Source: Desulforhopalus sp.
GTDB lineage: Bacteria > Desulfobacterota > Desulfobulbia > Desulfobulbales > Desulfocapsaceae
Direction: 5' to 3'
DNA length: 64,000 bases
NCBI GenBank assembly: GCA_030247675.1
Contig: JAOTRX010000002.1
Coordinates: 434,001-498,000 of the forward strand
The notes under the pieces were generated by a model, which saw nothing but the letters and a program-made list of their open reading frames with translations, was not told the origin of the DNA and did not search any database. The translations under genes and the position numbers were made by a program. This document shows positions 26,206 through 34,742 of the stretch, piece after piece (positions within the stretch are counted from its first letter, which is position 1; each line of letters begins with the position of its first letter).

Positions 26206-26955
26206 ATGCGTAAGATGCTGCACTTAGCACGTGATTGTATGAACATCTTGTTCCCGCCGGTTTGTGGGGCTTGCCGGATTCGCCTTGATGCTCACCAATC
26301 ACAAAATCTCTGTCCAGAATGCACTGCCGGAATCCGCTACTCCTGTCAACCGCTTTGCCGGATCTGCGGCATGGAACTCGCCGGTCCAGAGGAACGTACT
26401 CACCTATGCGGCAGATGTTTACGGATGCCTCCTCCCTATACCATCGCCAGATCTCTGGTTCGCTATGAACCGGTCGTACAAAAGCTGGTTCAACGCTTGA
26501 AATACGCCGGAGATACCTCTGTAGTATCTGGTATCACCGACATCGTGGCGAATTGTGATTTGAGCGAATTTGCTGACTGCCAGTGGATACTCCCGGTGCC
26601 ACTCCACCTGGACCGTCATCGTTATCGGGGGCTCAACCAGGCAACCATCCTTGCCGGGCTGTTTTTCCCAGGGAAAAGGCAACTGATTCGGATGGATTGG
26701 CTTGTCAGGACGCGAAACACGCCAGCCCAGACATTGTTGGGCGGGGCAGAGCGACGGAAAAATTTGGTGGGCGCTTTTCAGTTGCGCGCTGGAAACCGGC
26801 TGGCGGGGACAGCGGTCTGTCTCGTCGATGACGTTTTTACTACCGGAACTACGGTGGAAGAGTGTGCACGGGTATTGATGTCCGAAGGGGCGAGAGAGGT
26901 GAGAGTACTTACCCTGGCACGTGTTGTGGTGCTACAACGTGGCGGAATGCGGTAA
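26206..26955 (+). CDS. comF: ComF-family phosphoribosyltransferase-like protein
   Basis: A 249-residue ComF/GntX family protein. Two N-terminal zinc-binding cysteine pairs can be read (CGAC with CPEC, then CRIC with CGRC, about residues 20-75), followed by a type I phosphoribosyltransferase fold with the PRPP loop VCLVDDVFTTGTTVEE near 205-220 and the conserved QxxLxxxxRxxNxxxxF region QTLLGGAERRKNLVGAF. In naturally competent bacteria ComF helps DNA uptake; elsewhere the role is unclear. dprA at 59225 also belongs to the transformation set, although neither proves competence. Confidence 0.88.
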   Translation: MRKMLHLARDCMNILFPPVCGACRIRLDAHQSQNLCPECTAGIRYSCQPLCRICGMELAGPEERTHLCGRCLRMPPPYTIARSLVRYEPVVQKLVQRLKYAGDTSVVSGITDIVANCDLSEFADCQWILPVPLHLDRHRYRGLNQATILAGLFFPGKRQLIRMDWLVRTRNTPAQTLLGGAERRKNLVGAFQLRAGNRLAGTAVCLVDDVFTTGTTVEECARVLMSEGAREVRVLTLARVVVLQRGGMR

Positions 26956-27496
26956 AGTAGATGGAAAAAAAGATTATTTCCTGATGGTCCGACAAGGTCG
27001 TGAAATGACGTGGATCCGGGGTTTGATCATATGGAATATTGAGGAATATGGACATAGATTTAGAAAAAATGAGGAAATTGGAAATAAATGTGATGATGAA
27101 ATTGTTGATAACTTTGTTGATTGCTGTGTAAGGGTGCTATTTGGCGGAGGAAAAGTCATGTGGAAGTGAGTGCCTGAAAAATAAGGGGGGAGCGGAGGCT
27201 CCAGGGTGCCGACGCAATGAAATCGCGGCATCCGGAGGATTGTGCGTAACAGGTCAAGTTCAAAAGAAAATATCTCATAACCGTCTTTGACTGAAAAAGG
27301 GAATTGGGGTTTATTCGGCTGCTGAAATACACACGTCGGGTGTTCTGCCCGACACTTCTGCGTGACAATTGTACAAGGCTGTTGAACGGGCATTACCAGG
27401 CAGCAATTAGGGGAGACGAAGATTGTTTTTTTTCTTCGAAATTACCTTATACGGGTGATTATTGCTTTTGCAGGTGACATGGGGAAAGGGGTTCGT
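26956..27496. other. Intergenic region upstream of dnaA-like gene
   Basis: A 541-nt region. It contains a possible decayed small lipoprotein frame (listed separately), an imperfect hairpin formed by CTCCAGGGTGCCG and CGGCATCCGGAGG (27198-27239), and a GTCGGG/CCCGAC hairpin at 27335-27353. I searched for DnaA boxes (TTATNCACA) on both strands and found none that are convincing, so there is no support for an origin here. Confidence 0.45.
27048..27290 (+). pseudogene. Possible decayed small lipoprotein gene (in-frame TAA)
   Basis: From an ATG at 27048 with GAGG upstream, 27 codons encode a basic then hydrophobic stretch ending MMKLLITLLIAV. An in-frame TAA at 27129-27131 stops it. Directly after the stop the same frame continues for 52 codons with Gly-Cys at once and five cysteines in all (GCYLAEEKSCGSECLK and further), ending at TGA 27288-27290. 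If the TAA were a sense codon, the arrangement would be a signal peptide with a lipobox-like V-x-G-C. This may be coincidence; no homologue is known to me. Confidence 0.25.
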
Positions 27497-28831
27497 ATGG
27501 TCTGGGAAAGTGTCAAAGAGAGTTTGAAACAAGCAATGGCGGAGAATATCTTCGCGCTTTGGATTGAGCCGATCCAATATGTCCAGATAAAGGATGACTG
27601 TCTGTATCTCAGGAGTCCGGACCGGTACTTTAGTGCCTATGTCCGGCAAAATTTTCTCGAAGCCATAACCGAAAGGCTCAGGGAGCATGGCGGTGGTCCT
27701 GAAAAGGTGGTGTTTTGTGAGGAATCGAGATCGCAAGAAAGAGGCAAATCTCCTGCGCGAATTGCTGGCACCCCGTTGCGCCTCCCTTCCATTCCCGAGA
27801 ATACCTCGCAGGTGAAGGCATTGCATCCGCGCTATACCTTTGACGAGTTTACGGTTGGTGAAAGCAATATTCTCGCTGAATCGGCCTGCCGGTCGATGGT
27901 TCACAAGGATGGCATGGTCGGTCCATGCCTGTATATCAATAGCGATACCGGTCTTGGCAAGAGCCATTTGACCCATGCGGTTGCCCATCAGATCTTCGCC
28001 GAATCGCCGATGACCCGGCTGCATTATGTTACTGCCAAGCAGTTTTCGGCAGAGATGGTGCGGGGGATTCAGCATAATGCAATGGACGAGTTTAAACGGA
28101 AATATCAGGAAAACTGCGATATCTTGCTTGTCGAGGACGTGCATTCCTTAACCGGCAAGAAGAAGACTCAGGAAGAACTGAATGATATCCTCGATACCCT
28201 CATTAAATCGGGGAAAAGGGTCATTCTTACCGCCAATCGCGCTCCGCGTGATCTGGTCGGTATCGATACCGAGTTTCAGTCACGGATGACTTCCGGTTTG
28301 GTGACTGCCATCAAAGCCCCGGATATCAATACCCGTTTTCGCATCGTCGAGAAGAAGGCCCTGACCCAACAATTAACTCTCGACGAAGAGCTGATCGGCT
28401 ATCTGGCCAATAATATACGGGGGGATATTCGCAGGATCGAGTCGGCGCTTATCGCCATTCGGGCTCAGGCCAATCTTCTTGGCGGTCATGTCGATCTTGA
28501 TCTGGTGCGGGAGGTGGTGGCGTCTATTGTCGGGGTAAATCAGATGCTTTCCGCAGCCGCCATCGCCGAGCTGGTGAGCGGCCAATTCAAGGTAAGCTTG
28601 GAGGATCTGCGATCTCGTTCGCGAAAGCGTTCAATTTCTTTTCCTCGTCAAATTGCCATGTATCTGGCGAGAAAATATACCGAAGAGTCATTGGCCGATA
28701 TCGGCAGGGCCTTTAACCGCGACCACTCGACGGTCTTGCATGCCATCAAGGCGGTGGGCAGCCAGGCGGTGCGTAACAGCTCGGTTGGTGCCCAGCTGGA
28801 GATCCTTGGCAATAAAGTGAAGCAGCTTTAA
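27497..28831 (+). CDS. dnaA: DnaA-type replication initiator
   Basis: A 444-residue DnaA-family protein. Domain I starts VWESVKESLKQAMAENIFALWIEPI, the linker is short, and the AAA+ domain has Walker A SDTGLGKSHLTHAV and Walker B DILLVEDVHSL. Canonical DnaA has GGVGLGKTHL and DDIQF at these places, so this copy is divergent. Domain IV carries the DNA-binding signature FNRDHSTVLHAIKAV preceded by SFPRQIAMYLARK. I chose the ATG at 27497 (AAGGGG upstream, fits domain I); an ATG at 27479 is possible. The usual dnaN, recF and gyrB neighbours are absent, so it may be a second, orphan DnaA; the rest of the genome would decide. Confidence 0.88.
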   Translation: MVWESVKESLKQAMAENIFALWIEPIQYVQIKDDCLYLRSPDRYFSAYVRQNFLEAITERLREHGGGPEKVVFCEESRSQERGKSPARIAGTPLRLPSIPENTSQVKALHPRYTFDEFTVGESNILAESACRSMVHKDGMVGPCLYINSDTGLGKSHLTHAVAHQIFAESPMTRLHYVTAKQFSAEMVRGIQHNAMDEFKRKYQENCDILLVEDVHSLTGKKKTQEELNDILDTLIKSGKRVILTANRAPRDLVGIDTEFQSRMTSGLVTAIKAPDINTRFRIVEKKALTQQLTLDEELIGYLANNIRGDIRRIESALIAIRAQANLLGGHVDLDLVREVVASIVGVNQMLSAAAIAELVSGQFKVSLEDLRSRSRKRSISFPRQIAMYLARKYTEESLADIGRAFNRDHSTVLHAIKAVGSQAVRNSSVGAQLEILGNKVKQL

Positions 28832-28856
28832 TACCCAGGCAGTAAATTTTCCGATT

Positions 28857-28879
28857 CGGTGGGCCCAATATTCCCACCG
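28857..28879. terminator. Hairpin between convergent dnaA and hemY genes
   Basis: CGGTGGG and CCCACCG pair over 7 bp around a 9-nt loop, 25 nt after the dnaA stop. No T-run follows, so terminator function is only suggested by position. Confidence 0.4.
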
Positions 28880-28982
28880 CATCGTGTCGTATCGTTTGAT
28901 TGCGATTCACAAAATTGTACCAACAGCCTCCCGCAAGACACTTCCTTTCGACAAGCTCTCAAGTCAGCTAATTTCCAGATTG

Positions 28983-30389
28983 TTAAAAGTAAACCCCCTT
29001 GAGTTCCGGTCCACCACGGAGCGTGCCGCTGTCTTGCAAGAGAGCCTCGGAAACCTGAGTTGCGTGTTTCATCATGTCGTTTAGCCCTATACCATCCCAA
29101 CCAAAACCACAGATATGTAGGCCCCGCTGGTCGGCAAGAAATTTCTCCCGCCAGGCGAGAAGGCTGGGATAGTTTCGTTCCAGCTGGGGAATGCCCCCGG
29201 CAGAGCGCAGCACTGTTTGATAGGCAGGTTCAGATGGCAGGTTCAGGATCTCGCGGATATCGTCGAGGGCCTTGCGGGTCAGGCTTGCATCGTCAAGTTG
29301 CAGCCGCTCCGGATGTCTCCTGCCACCAATAAGGACCTCAAAGACCATATGTCCATCCGGCGCCCTTCCGGCGAACATGTTTGAGCTAAAGAGTGCCCCG
29401 AGGGTAAAGCGTTTCTCGACCTCCGGGGTGAGAAAGCCAAAGCCCGGGGGGAGCTTGACGGTATCCTTGAAGCCAAGAACTACGGTCGCAAGCCAGGTAG
29501 AGGGGACTGATCTCTCAGGGATGGTTGGATCGAGCTCGGTCAGAAGTCGCAGCGCCGCATTGATCGGCAGGGCAAAAACCACGTTTTGGCCATGAAATTC
29601 TCCTGCGGACGATTCAACCAGCCAGCCATTGCCGGTCTTTTGCACCTTGGTCACGGTCGTATTGAGAAAGAGATCGCGGCCAGGCTCAAGGCCCTCTGTC
29701 AGCCTTTGTGGAAGGCGTTGCATGCCCTGCGGAAAACTGGTCATCGCCGGCATGGTAAAAGGTTTTTTGCCGCCCGTCCGGTTCTTCCTTTTGGCGAGCA
29801 TGGTTGATAGCAGACCACGCAGCACCGAACCGTATTTCTTTTCCAGGGCCCGTACCCCGGGCATAACACTGTCGATAGTGAGTTTGTCGAAGTCCCCGGC
29901 GTAGGTGCCGGTATACACTGCGTCCATATAGGGGAGAAGGGCAGGGCCGAAGCGGTGCTGGCACCATTTGGCTACCGTTGGTTCACCAGTGACCACCGGT
30001 TGCCAGAGCTCGGCGAGAACGCGCAGTTTGGCGCTCCAGGGAATGAGAGGCGCCATGAATATTTTCCCCGGGGTCTGGGGAATGAGGTTCAGTTTGCCAT
30101 GTAACCGTACATAACGGACAAAATCGATGAGCGGCGCCTTGATGCTTTCCCGGTCGAGACCGGTTTCCGTGAGAATCCGCCGACTTTCCTCGCAGTTGTC
30201 GAGAAAACCGTGTGGACCAATCTCACTGATGTATCCCTGGTCGCAGTTCGTGGCAATAACCCCGCCGGTTCGTTCAGCCTTTTCAAGGATGGCGAAACGA
30301 TGGCCCGGTTTGTGCAGTCTGAGTTTATGGGCGACGACGAGGCCTGAAATACCTCCGCCGATGATAAGAGTCTGGTAGGCAGTAGTCAT
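28983..30389 (-). CDS. hemY: Protoporphyrinogen oxidase, HemY type
   Basis: A 468-residue FAD-dependent amine-oxidase-fold protein. The dinucleotide loop IIGGGISGLVVAHKL (9-23) with ILEKAERTGGVIAT, and the C-terminal FAD motif HICGFGWDGIGLNDMMKHA, are typical of HemY/PPOX enzymes (e.g. PNYPSLL near the substrate side). It converts protoporphyrinogen IX to protoporphyrin IX; in anaerobes the natural electron acceptor is unclear. Haem and sirohaem demand is expected in a sulfite reducer with cytochromes. The start ATG at 30389 overlaps the stop of the upstream phosphoesterase gene by 4 nt, so the two form one unit. Confidence 0.9.
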   Translation of the reverse strand: MTTAYQTLIIGGGISGLVVAHKLRLHKPGHRFAILEKAERTGGVIATNCDQGYISEIGPHGFLDNCEESRRILTETGLDRESIKAPLIDFVRYVRLHGKLNLIPQTPGKIFMAPLIPWSAKLRVLAELWQPVVTGEPTVAKWCQHRFGPALLPYMDAVYTGTYAGDFDKLTIDSVMPGVRALEKKYGSVLRGLLSTMLAKRKNRTGGKKPFTMPAMTSFPQGMQRLPQRLTEGLEPGRDLFLNTTVTKVQKTGNGWLVESSAGEFHGQNVVFALPINAALRLLTELDPTIPERSVPSTWLATVVLGFKDTVKLPPGFGFLTPEVEKRFTLGALFSSNMFAGRAPDGHMVFEVLIGGRRHPERLQLDDASLTRKALDDIREILNLPSEPAYQTVLRSAGGIPQLERNYPSLLAWREKFLADQRGLHICGFGWDGIGLNDMMKHATQVSEALLQDSGTLRGGPELKGVYF

Positions 30390-31069
30390 TGTAGGTGTAC
30401 TTTTAGTTGCGCCTTGTTTACGGAAATTGTTAGCCAGCCGCCGCGCTTCAGCATGCCGGTATTGTAGATGGGCGTGGTGCCGATGGCATCCATTCCCTTG
30501 CCTTCATGGATATGGCCGGTAATACAGAGGTCCGGACGGTGCTGCTCAATCAGTGATCGGATGGCTGTGGACCCCACGTGTTTGCCGCTATGAAGCATGT
30601 CAACCCTGGTATTGTGCGGCGGAGCGTGCGACACCAGGATCAACGGGATACGTCTGTTATATAGAGGCTCGGCCAGGGTAATATATTCACGGCCCTGTGC
30701 CAAGGCCCGATCCGTCAGGGTGAAAATTTCCTTTTCGGAGAATTCGGAGGGGGTCGAAAAGGGTGTGATATTGGAGCCACCAATTCCAACCAAACACACC
30801 TCGCCGTCAACCAGCCTTGCCTGGCCGTGCAGATTGATACCGAGGTCTTCGAGATACCCGTTTACCTCCAGACGGTCAAGGTTGCCGAATTGGGCGAGTA
30901 CTTTCGGGTTTAGAGCGAGAATGTAGTCGAGGACTCTGCGCACTTCCCGCACCCCGCCAAGATTGGTCAGGTCGCCATTCAGGATGACCACGTCAGCCTC
31001 GCCGATACCGGGAATATTGGCGGCCTCGCTGGTTGCCATGTGGATATCGCTGAAGGCAATTATATTCAT
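30386..31069 (-). CDS. Calcineurin-like metallophosphoesterase
   Basis: A 227-residue metallophosphoesterase with the full set of metal motifs: SDIHM (D..H), LNGDLTNLG (GD), FGNLDR in place of GNHD, SHAPPHNTRVD (H) and CITGHIHEGKG (GHxH). The GNLDR variant occurs in this archaeal/bacterial subfamily. I chose the ATG at 31069 (MNIIAFSDIHM) because the fold begins there; the frame continues upstream to 31126 without similarity. The substrate is unknown. It overlaps the hemY start by 4 nt and diverges from htpG. Confidence 0.85.
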   Translation of the reverse strand: MNIIAFSDIHMATSEAANIPGIGEADVVILNGDLTNLGGVREVRRVLDYILALNPKVLAQFGNLDRLEVNGYLEDLGINLHGQARLVDGEVCLVGIGGSNITPFSTPSEFSEKEIFTLTDRALAQGREYITLAEPLYNRRIPLILVSHAPPHNTRVDMLHSGKHVGSTAIRSLIEQHRPDLCITGHIHEGKGMDAIGTTPIYNTGMLKRGGWLTISVNKAQLKVHLQ

Positions 31070-31115
31070 GCTGCATTGGTCATTTGCCAGAGGTGAGCCG
31101 GGAGGGGCAAACTGC

Positions 31116-31144
31116 TTGACAGCCACGCTTCAATGCTTACCATT
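31116..31144 (+). promoter_or_regulatory. Candidate htpG promoter with heat-shock flavour
   Basis: CTTGACA at 31115 with ACCATT 17 nt after the TTGACA hexamer (31139-31144) and a following TTT. Read as sigma-70 the -10 is poor; read as sigma-32 (CTTGAAA-type, then CCATTT) it fits better, which would suit htpG. The predicted leader is about 75 nt. Confidence 0.35.
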
Positions 31145-31226
31145 TTCGCCGAATTTCAGGAAAAAATCAATGGAAAGGGGGCGTTCAGCACCCTTTCCCG
31201 AATATGCACAGAGTACGAGGTGAACC

Positions 31227-33104
31227 ATGACCAGCAAGACAGCAACCTACGAATTTCAGGCAGAAACCAAAAAGCTCCTCGATATTGTAATCAACTCCCT
31301 TTATACCGAGCGCGATGTCTTTATCCGCGAGTTGATCTCCAATGCCGCCGATGCCCTGGAGAAATTTCGCCATGAGAGTCTCACCGAGTCCGATGTCTTC
31401 GACGGCCACCTGCCGTTGGAGATTACCATCGACCTGGATGAAAAAAACAACACCCTGACAATCACCGATACCGGGATAGGCATGACCCGTGCCGAACTTG
31501 AGCATAACCTCGGCACCATCGCCCACTCTGGATCGAACACCTTCATGTCCCAGCTTGCCGAGGCGGCGCGAAAGGATGTTAGTCTTATCGGCCAATTTGG
31601 CGTTGGCTTCTATTCCGCCTTTATGGCCGGCAATACGGTGCGAGTGCAAAGCCGGTCGTGGGATAAAAGCGAAGGCCATGAATGGCTGTCCGACGGTACC
31701 GGTACCTTCACCATCTCCGAGATGCCAGGGCTGCACCGCGGCACGAAGATCATCATCGAACTGAAGGATGATGCCAAGGACTATGTCCAAAAGTGGAAGA
31801 TTGAAGGCATCATCAAGCAGTATTCCGCCTTTGTGTCCTTTCCGATCATGCTTGAAGGAGAGGTCGTCAATACCGTTCAGGCCTTGTGGACGAGAAACAA
31901 GAGTGACATCAAGGAAGAAGAGTACAGTGAGTTTTATAAATTCATAGGCGGGGCCGTTTCCGAGCCGATGTACCGCCTGCATTTTTCCGCCGATGCGCCG
32001 CTGGCCATCAACGCCTTGTTGTTTGTCCCGGCGGAGAACTTTGAGATGTTTGGCTTTGGCAAGGTCGACCCCGGGGTCAACCTCTATTGCCAGCGGATCC
32101 TCATCGATCAGCATTCTAAAAATATCCTGCCGGAATGGCTGCGTTTTCTTAAGGGGGTGGTCGACAGCGAAGACCTGCCACTCAACATTTCCCGGCAGGC
32201 CCTCCAGGATAATGCCCTGGTGGCGAAGATTCGCAAGGTCATCACCAAACGTTTTCTGAAACACCTTGAAGATGATGCCAAAAACGACAGTGAAAAGTAC
32301 CTGAAGTTCTGGGACACCTTCGGCATCTATCTCAAAGAAGGGGCAACCAACGATTATGAATTTCAGAAGGAACTTGGCAAGTTGCTTCGGTTCGAGTCGT
32401 CAAAGTCCGAGGCGGGCAAACCCATCGCCCTGGCCGATTATGTACTGCGGATGGGACCGGAGCAGAAGGAGATCTATTACATCAACGGACCGAGTCGGGC
32501 CGCCATTGAGGCTGGGCCGTACGTGGAGATGTTCAAGAAAAAGGACATTGAAATCCTCTATACCCTGGAGCCGATCGATGATTTCGTCCTCAATCATCTC
32601 GGCGAGTTCGACGGGAAAAAACTGGTTTCCGCCGATCGAGCCGACCTGGCACTTGCTAAAGATGAGGAAGAAGTTAAGGCTGAAGAGAAAACCGGTGGTG
32701 AACAACTCGACAAGGACGCCTTGGCGAAGTTGACCGAATGGATGAAAAAGGTCCTTGAAGCAACCATCTCCGATGTCGTGGTTTCAAAACGGCTGGTCGA
32801 TGCCCCGGCGATGATTGTCAATCCTGACGGCTACATGACATCCTCAATGGAGAGGATTCTTGCGGCGAGCAGGAAGGAGCATGGTCTGCCGGGGATGGGT
32901 GCATCGAAGAAAAAAATGGAAATCAACCCGGGTAACCCATTAATCAAAAAGCTTGCCGCCCTGCATGGCCGGGATGAAGATTTTGCCGCCGAAGTGGCAC
33001 GGCAGATTCATGATAACGCCATGATCCAGGCCGGGCTTGTTGTCGATCCTCTAGCGATGGTCGAGAGAAACTATCGTATCCTCGGTCGTGTGGTTGAGGG
33101 CTAA
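31227..33104 (+). CDS. htpG: Chaperone HtpG (Hsp90)
   Basis: A 625-residue bacterial Hsp90. The N-terminal GHKL ATPase domain shows the motifs ELISNAADALEK (with the catalytic Glu), DTGIGM and GQFGVGFYSAFM; the middle domain has the conserved arginine region LPLNISRQALQ, and the C-terminal dimerisation domain follows. The ATG at 31227 has GAGGTG 6 nt upstream. It is monocistronic, ending at a strong hairpin. It refolds client proteins under stress in the cytoplasm; the upstream promoter has heat-shock-like features. Confidence 0.96.
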   Translation: MTSKTATYEFQAETKKLLDIVINSLYTERDVFIRELISNAADALEKFRHESLTESDVFDGHLPLEITIDLDEKNNTLTITDTGIGMTRAELEHNLGTIAHSGSNTFMSQLAEAARKDVSLIGQFGVGFYSAFMAGNTVRVQSRSWDKSEGHEWLSDGTGTFTISEMPGLHRGTKIIIELKDDAKDYVQKWKIEGIIKQYSAFVSFPIMLEGEVVNTVQALWTRNKSDIKEEEYSEFYKFIGGAVSEPMYRLHFSADAPLAINALLFVPAENFEMFGFGKVDPGVNLYCQRILIDQHSKNILPEWLRFLKGVVDSEDLPLNISRQALQDNALVAKIRKVITKRFLKHLEDDAKNDSEKYLKFWDTFGIYLKEGATNDYEFQKELGKLLRFESSKSEAGKPIALADYVLRMGPEQKEIYYINGPSRAAIEAGPYVEMFKKKDIEILYTLEPIDDFVLNHLGEFDGKKLVSADRADLALAKDEEEVKAEEKTGGEQLDKDALAKLTEWMKKVLEATISDVVVSKRLVDAPAMIVNPDGYMTSSMERILAASRKEHGLPGMGASKKKMEINPGNPLIKKLAALHGRDEDFAAEVARQIHDNAMIQAGLVVDPLAMVERNYRILGRVVEG

Positions 33105-33120
33105 GGAAGATTGAGAGATC

Positions 33121-33160
33121 AAAAGCGGTATACCACGACAAGGTGATATACCGCTTTTCT
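33121..33160 (+). terminator. Rho-independent terminator of htpG
   Basis: Arms AAAAGCGGTATA (33121-33132) and TATACCGCTTTT (33147-33158) give a 12-bp perfect stem ending in a T-run, 16 nt after the htpG stop. Confidence 0.85.
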
Positions 33161-33268
33161 CGTGGATCCTGGTTTGCTCAACAGAGTTATTCATTGAAAA
33201 ATTGAAGCCCACAGGCTATAGAGTTGTTGATCTCAGTACCACCCCCCGTCCGCGCATTGGAGAAGTGT

Positions 33269-33658
33269 ATGGCTTCACGATTTAGTCTCTTTCTTGTCCC
33301 GGTTCTGGCTTTCTGCTTCCTTTCCGGCTGTTATACCCAACCCGTCAGGCATCTTGCCTCGGATATCGCCCTGTTACAGGTCGGTAAAACGACCCGTGAG
33401 GATGTGCTGATTTTTTTGGGCGAGCCAGATGAACAGCAGGATATGGGAGATGGTGTCCAGAAGTGGTTGTATAAGGAAAAGAATAGCAGCTTTTTCCAGA
33501 ATACCCCCTTGGTCGGCAGCAAACTGGGTTCTCCAGAGATCTATAAGGTCGCAGTAACTCTACGTAATGGTGTTGTTATTGCCCGCGATTACTCGTATTC
33601 CGATGAGGACGATTTGAGTTGGTCCAAGGATTTTTCCTGGCAAGAGAAAAAAAAGTGA
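33269..33658 (+). CDS. BamE/SmpA-like lipoprotein
   Basis: A 129-residue lipoprotein. Start ATG 33269 with GGAG 8 nt upstream; the signal peptide MASRFSLFLVPVLAFCFLSGC ends in a lipobox with Cys21. The mature part begins with IALLQVGKTTREDVLIFLGEPDEQQ, the pattern of the SmpA/OmlA (BamE) fold (LxxGxTxxEVxxxLGxP), then a WLYKEK strand. BamE supports BamA in outer-membrane protein assembly, but many unrelated lipoproteins share this fold, so no symbol is given. Its stop overlaps the pcm GTG (GTGA), which implies translational coupling with a protein-repair gene. Confidence 0.75.
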   Translation: MASRFSLFLVPVLAFCFLSGCYTQPVRHLASDIALLQVGKTTREDVLIFLGEPDEQQDMGDGVQKWLYKEKNSSFFQNTPLVGSKLGSPEIYKVAVTLRNGVVIARDYSYSDEDDLSWSKDFSWQEKKK

Positions 33659-34302
33659 TCGATCCGTACGAAACAGGACGATTGCGCATGGTTCAGGAGC
33701 AACTCCTGAATCGCGACATTTCCGATCCCCGCACCCTTGCAGCGATGGCTGAGGTTCCCAGGCACTGGTTTGTTGATGATGCCATGCATGGTCGGGCCTA
33801 TGGTGATCATCCCTTGCCGATTGGCGCCGGACAGACTATCTCCCAGCCATATATTGTCGCTCTCATGACTCAGGCCCTCGGGTTACGGGGCAATGAAAAG
33901 GTTCTGGAAATAGGCACTGGTTCCGGTTATCAGGCCGCCGTGCTGTCAAGGCTGTGTAGCCAGGTATTTACTGTTGAACGGATAAACTCCCTACTTGCCG
34001 GTGCCAGACGGGTTTTTGATAAGTTGCACTATTTCAATATCCGATCAAAACTTGACGACGGCACAACGGGTTGGGTGGATTTTTGTCCGTATGATGCCAT
34101 CATCGTTACCGCCGGAGGGCCGGAGATTCCTGACCCTTTGATCGCCCAACTCGCCGACCCCGGTCGCCTGATCATCCCGGTTGGTGATCAATACGAACAA
34201 GTTCTACAGCTTCTAGAAAAGAAAGACGGAAAAATTACCATTACTTCTCTAGTAGGAGTCAGGTTTGTTGATTTGGTCGGAGAGCACGGTTGGAATCGAT
34301 GA
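33655..34302 (+). CDS. pcm: Protein-L-isoaspartate O-methyltransferase
   Basis: A 215-residue PCMT: the N-terminal segment MVQEQLLNRDISDPRTLAAMAEVPRHWFV, the catalytic-loop region PIGAGQTISQPYIVA, and the SAM loop VLEIGTGSGYQAAVLS are all canonical. It methylates abnormal isoaspartyl residues so that they can be repaired. I chose the GTG at 33655 because it overlaps the upstream stop as GTGA; the ATG at 33688, where family similarity begins, is the alternative. A repeated 58-bp element lies 25 nt after the stop. Confidence 0.9.
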   Translation: MIDPYETGRLRMVQEQLLNRDISDPRTLAAMAEVPRHWFVDDAMHGRAYGDHPLPIGAGQTISQPYIVALMTQALGLRGNEKVLEIGTGSGYQAAVLSRLCSQVFTVERINSLLAGARRVFDKLHYFNIRSKLDDGTTGWVDFCPYDAIIVTAGGPEIPDPLIAQLADPGRLIIPVGDQYEQVLQLLEKKDGKITITSLVGVRFVDLVGEHGWNR

Positions 34303-34742
34303 ATTAACTGGGCTCTTGTGGGTAATCTTATACCGCAAGGGCTTAAGTTTCGTTTGAGCAGGCAAGCTGCTCAAACCAACTTTATTTTGAATGGCGTGTT
34401 CTTTACCAATATTGGCCGGATTCCTCCTTGCCTTAAAGAGTATCAGAAGGTGTTGCTGGTGTTAGTTGTTTGTTGGCCTTGACTCATCATTTTTTTGCTT
34501 GGGTGTCCTGCTCAGCAATTTTTCTTATTGAGAAATATTCTTCTCTGAGAACGGCTTTCACTATCTTTTGCTTGAGTTTCTTTCGTACTTTCGCTAAGAT
34601 ATTAAATAATAGTTTGCTGGGTACCATCAGCCTAACTACTGTCAATTCCCCGGGAAAGATCGAGTTGGCGGCATTGGATAGATTAGATGAAAAGAGGTAA
34701 CCAGTTTCAGTTACAAGGAAATATTACCAATGGAGATCTGCG
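34303..34742. other. AT-rich intergenic region upstream of the hydrogenase operon
   Basis: A 440-nt region between pcm and the first V4R-like gene. It starts with the 58-bp repeat element (listed separately). A 76-codon plus-strand frame at 34470-34700 has no good start site or recognisable product, and I do not consider it real. The promoter of the hydrogenase operon should lie here, but no clear sigma-70 or sigma-54 hexamers were found. Confidence 0.4.
34328..34385 (+). repeat. 58-bp intergenic repeat element, copy A (after pcm)
   Basis: It is identical at 46 of 58 positions, without gaps, to copy B at 57118-57175. The core shared runs are TTATACCGCAAG, TTTCGTTTGAG and CAAGCTGC. In this copy GTTTGAGCAG and CTGCTCAAAC form a perfect 10-bp hairpin (34352-34376, 5-nt loop) followed by CAACTTTATTTT. 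It begins 25 nt after the pcm stop, so a role at transcript 3' ends is plausible. Confidence 0.75.

Noticed and set aside
26164..27167. 12-bp direct repeat TCATGTGGAAGT on both sides of comF (26164-26175 and 27156-27167)
   Set aside because: Looks like possible target-site duplication or weak DnaA boxes, but comF is ordinary, there are no element ends and the DnaA box match is only 6 of 9.
31185..32264. 359-codon minus-strand frame opposite htpG
   Set aside because: Antisense to a well-conserved chaperone gene; no domain or ribosome binding site.
34470..34700. 76-codon plus-strand frame upstream of the hydrogenase operon
   Set aside because: AT-rich, no good start site and no recognisable domain; probably part of the promoter region.
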